Shown one piece after another: positions 62,154-64,000 of a DNA stretch of 64,000 nt; within the stretch, counting starts at the first letter, position 1; every line of letters begins with the position of its first letter. The position numbers and the translations under genes were made by a program. The stretch is from Runella slithyformis DSM 19594. GTDB taxonomy: Bacteria > Bacteroidota > Bacteroidia > Cytophagales > Spirosomataceae. The stretch covers positions 929,501 to 993,500 of the forward strand of contig NC_015703.1 of assembly GCF_000218895.1 (NCBI RefSeq), written 5' to 3'. A model generated the notes under the pieces. It saw only the letters and a program-made list of their open reading frames with translations, did not search any database and was not told where the DNA came from.

Positions 62154-63677
62154 ATGAGTGTTCTGAAAAAATTAGCCGGTGAAACGGCACTTTATGGGGT
62201 AAGCAGTATACTGGGCAGGGTCATTTATTGGTTTTTGGTGCCGCTGCATACCTACGTTTTTCTGCGTCCGGGAGAGCTGTCGTCCAATACTGAACTGTAC
62301 AGTTGGGTGGCTCTCTTCAATGTTGTGTACACTTTCGGCATGGAAACGGCCTTTTTTCGTTTTGCCAATCGCTCCCCTCAGCACCGTCAGGAGTATTTTA
62401 ACCAAGCCCTTACGGCCATTGCGTTGGTGAGCATCGTTTTTTCGGGGGCCTTAATTGTACTGGCACCGCAAATAAGTCACGCGCTTGATTATCCCGGAGA
62501 ATCAGACAACATTGTGTATTTGGCACTCATTGTGGCCATCGACGCCGTCGTAGCCATTCCGTTTGCGCGGTTGCGGTTGGAGAAAAAAGCCCGCCGGTTT
62601 GTAAAGATCAAAATCATCAATATCATTATCAATGTCTTACTCAACGTGTTCTTTCTGCTGATCTGCCGGGACATTTCGTTGGGAAAATACCTGCCTTCTT
62701 TGCAGCCTTGGGGGGCATTCTTTTACCGCCCCGAGATCGGCCCGGGCTATATTTTTATCGCCAATCTGATAGCCAACGCCTGTTTTCTGTTTTTACTGAG
62801 GGATACATTCAAAGGGTTCAAACTAACGTGGAAGGGGCCGATTTTCAATGAAATGTGGGTTTATGCCTATCCTATTCTGATTTTGGGATTGGCCGGCACC
62901 ATCAACCAAATGGCCGACCGCTGGTTTTTACGGCATTTATTGCCCGCAGGCTTTTACCCAAACCTAACCTCCGAAGATGCCCTCGGCATTTACGGCAGTT
63001 GTTATAAACTATCGGTTTTTATGTCGTTGGCGGTACAATCCTTTAAATACGCGGCCGACCCGTTCTTTTTCTCGCAGGCTGAAGACAAAAATGCCCCTGA
63101 CCTGTTGGCTTTGGTGATGAAATGGTTTGTCATTGTGTGCGTGGTGCTGTGGGTGGGCGTTAGCCTGAATGTGGATATTATCGGGCATTATATGTTATCA
63201 AAAGCCTACCGGGTCGGTCTGCCCGTGGTGCCTATCCTGTTGTTGGCCAACCTGTTTTTGGGCGTTTATTACAATTTGGCGTTTTGGTTCAAACTCACCG
63301 ATAAGACCCAATTTGGTACGCTTATTACCACCGTTGGCGCGGTTTTGACCGTGGCACTCAATATCCTGCTGATTCCGACCATGGGCTACATGGGCTGCGC
63401 ATGGGCTTTTCTGGCTTCGAGCGTGGTCATGTGCGCCTTATGTTATTGGTTGGGCGAAAAATATTATCCCGTTCCTTACCAACTTGCCTCGGCGCTGGGC
63501 TACATCGGTAGCGCGGCGGTATTGGTGTATTTGTCGTCATGGATCACAATCTCCAACGTGTGGGTATCATTTGCCTATCATTTGACGTTATGCTTACTCT
63601 ACTTTATGGGAATTTTGGTCGTAGAGCGTGATTCCATACCTTTGAAGATTCGTCGAAAAATGAAGATTTTAGGATAA
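62154..63677 (+). CDS. Polysaccharide biosynthesis / lipid-linked glycan flippase (MOP superfamily)
   Basis: 507 residues, about 12-14 membrane segments. N-terminus KLAGETALYGVSSILGRVIYWFLVPLHTYVF is the Polysacc_synt/Wzx start; MNM-type helices continue to KMKILG. It likely flips lipid-linked O-antigen or capsule units across the inner membrane. It ends 23 bases before gldH. Confidence 0.9.
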   Translation: MSVLKKLAGETALYGVSSILGRVIYWFLVPLHTYVFLRPGELSSNTELYSWVALFNVVYTFGMETAFFRFANRSPQHRQEYFNQALTAIALVSIVFSGALIVLAPQISHALDYPGESDNIVYLALIVAIDAVVAIPFARLRLEKKARRFVKIKIINIIINVLLNVFFLLICRDISLGKYLPSLQPWGAFFYRPEIGPGYIFIANLIANACFLFLLRDTFKGFKLTWKGPIFNEMWVYAYPILILGLAGTINQMADRWFLRHLLPAGFYPNLTSEDALGIYGSCYKLSVFMSLAVQSFKYAADPFFFSQAEDKNAPDLLALVMKWFVIVCVVLWVGVSLNVDIIGHYMLSKAYRVGLPVVPILLLANLFLGVYYNLAFWFKLTDKTQFGTLITTVGAVLTVALNILLIPTMGYMGCAWAFLASSVVMCALCYWLGEKYYPVPYQLASALGYIGSAAVLVYLSSWITISNVWVSFAYHLTLCLLYFMGILVVERDSIPLKIRRKMKILG

Positions 63678-63700
63678 TTTTTTAACCCGTACCCGACACT

Positions 63701-64000
63701 ATGGATTTGTTTCGCCGCCTTGCCACAAAAACGTCTGCGTATCTACTGCTTTTTTCCCTGTTTCTCCTTGCCGGAAGTTGTGACTCTAATTCCGTCTATA
63801 AAGACCACGAAGACATTGAAGACGGGCAATGGTACCTGAAGAATGAGCCTGTATTTACCTTTGAGATCACCGACACTACGCAAACCTACAACGTGTATTA
63901 TCTGGTGCGTAACAGCATTGCCTATCCTTACTACAACCTCTACGTAAAGCGTTTTTTGCTCAATGACAAAAACAAAATCGTTAACGAAGCGTTGAATGAA
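63701..64000 (+). CDS. gldH: Gliding motility lipoprotein GldH, N-terminal part
   Basis: First 100 residues are present; the gene continues past the right edge. Lipoprotein signal with lipobox LAGSC (Cys at about residue 27), then GQWYLKNEPVFTFEITDTTQTYNVYYLVRNS, matching GldH of gliding Bacteroidota. Needed for type IX secretion-linked gliding in Flavobacterium johnsoniae. Its presence supports the Bacteroidota assignment. Confidence 0.85.
   Translation, partial: MDLFRRLATKTSAYLLLFSLFLLAGSCDSNSVYKDHEDIEDGQWYLKNEPVFTFEITDTTQTYNVYYLVRNSIAYPYYNLYVKRFLLNDKNKIVNEALNE

Noticed and set aside
1-64000. rRNA or tRNA genes, CRISPR arrays, insertion sequences
   Set aside because: None seen on reading both strands; no transposase motif or tRNA-like cloverleaf was recognised, though short tRNAs could be missed without a scan.

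Overview
The window looks like a chromosomal segment of a free-living Bacteroidota of the order Cytophagales, probably a Runella/Dyadobacter-like member of the Spirosomaceae. Sequence evidence: several upstream regions carry the Bacteroidota promoter box TAnnTTTG, LpxC is fused to FabZ, HisI is fused to HisE, a gliding-motility lipoprotein (GldH) begins at the right edge, there is a CarboxypepD_reg-type TonB receptor, and a conserved TPR / DUF4292 / EnvC-like gene set is present. The genus is inference. No rRNA, tRNA, CRISPR array, prophage or intact transposon was seen.

Layout. 1-3.7 kb: the end of a NuoL-like proton-channel subunit, a secreted EEP-family phosphatase coupled to an AraC regulator, a DapA-family aldolase and the decayed tail of a WYL regulator. 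3.8-10.6 kb: a chromosomal relative of phage T4 polynucleotide kinase/phosphatase, then a polysaccharide/sugar block (sulfatase, SGNH esterase, and a gluconate-2-dehydrogenase-subunit-3 / GMC dehydrogenase / sugar isomerase set that resembles a 3-keto-glycoside pathway). 10.6-15.4 kb: a decayed PIN-type toxin-antitoxin module, then a TetR-controlled locus ending in a two-subunit molybdenum hydroxylase (IorA/IorB type); near-identical operator-like sites precede both parts of the TetR locus. 15.4-25.3 kb: an exonuclease/def/ruvX operon, HtrA protease, Na+/H+ antiporter, a two-domain oxidoreductase, a nucleoside transporter and exonuclease III.

25.5-39.8 kb is mostly core genome: TPR protein, DUF4292 lipoprotein and EnvC-like LytM factor, then panB, a pseudouridine synthase, mutL, two tandem active-site-complete rhomboid proteases, dxs and a dicarboxylate symporter. 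39.8-48.7 kb: an MpaB-like protein and MarR regulator divergent from a TonB receptor (two palindromes between them), a Tat-like sugar isomerase, a repeat-built coiled-coil protein, an S9 peptidase and N-carbamoylputrescine amidase. 48.8-56.2 kb: hisIE, an NtrC-type regulator lacking a DNA-binding domain, a cyclophilin, an HD phosphohydrolase and the lpxD-lpxC/fabZ-lpxA lipid A operon. After a 780-bp gene-poor gap come a polysaccharide deacetylase, a 1010-residue heme-binding dehydrogenase-like protein, cysM, a flippase and gldH.

The intergenic DNA is rich in inverted repeats. Several fall into recurring families: a 29-nt REP-like palindrome present twice 54 kb apart, a 35-bp perfect inverted repeat, and families built on short words such as ATCTGCG and TAATGAGTA. 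The most notable items are the T4 Pnkp-like enzyme, the TetR and MarR operator pairs, the GMC dehydrogenase with a predicted Fe-S motif, the doubly broken PIN toxin and the repeat families. I did not find a clearly new multi-gene defence or mobile system.
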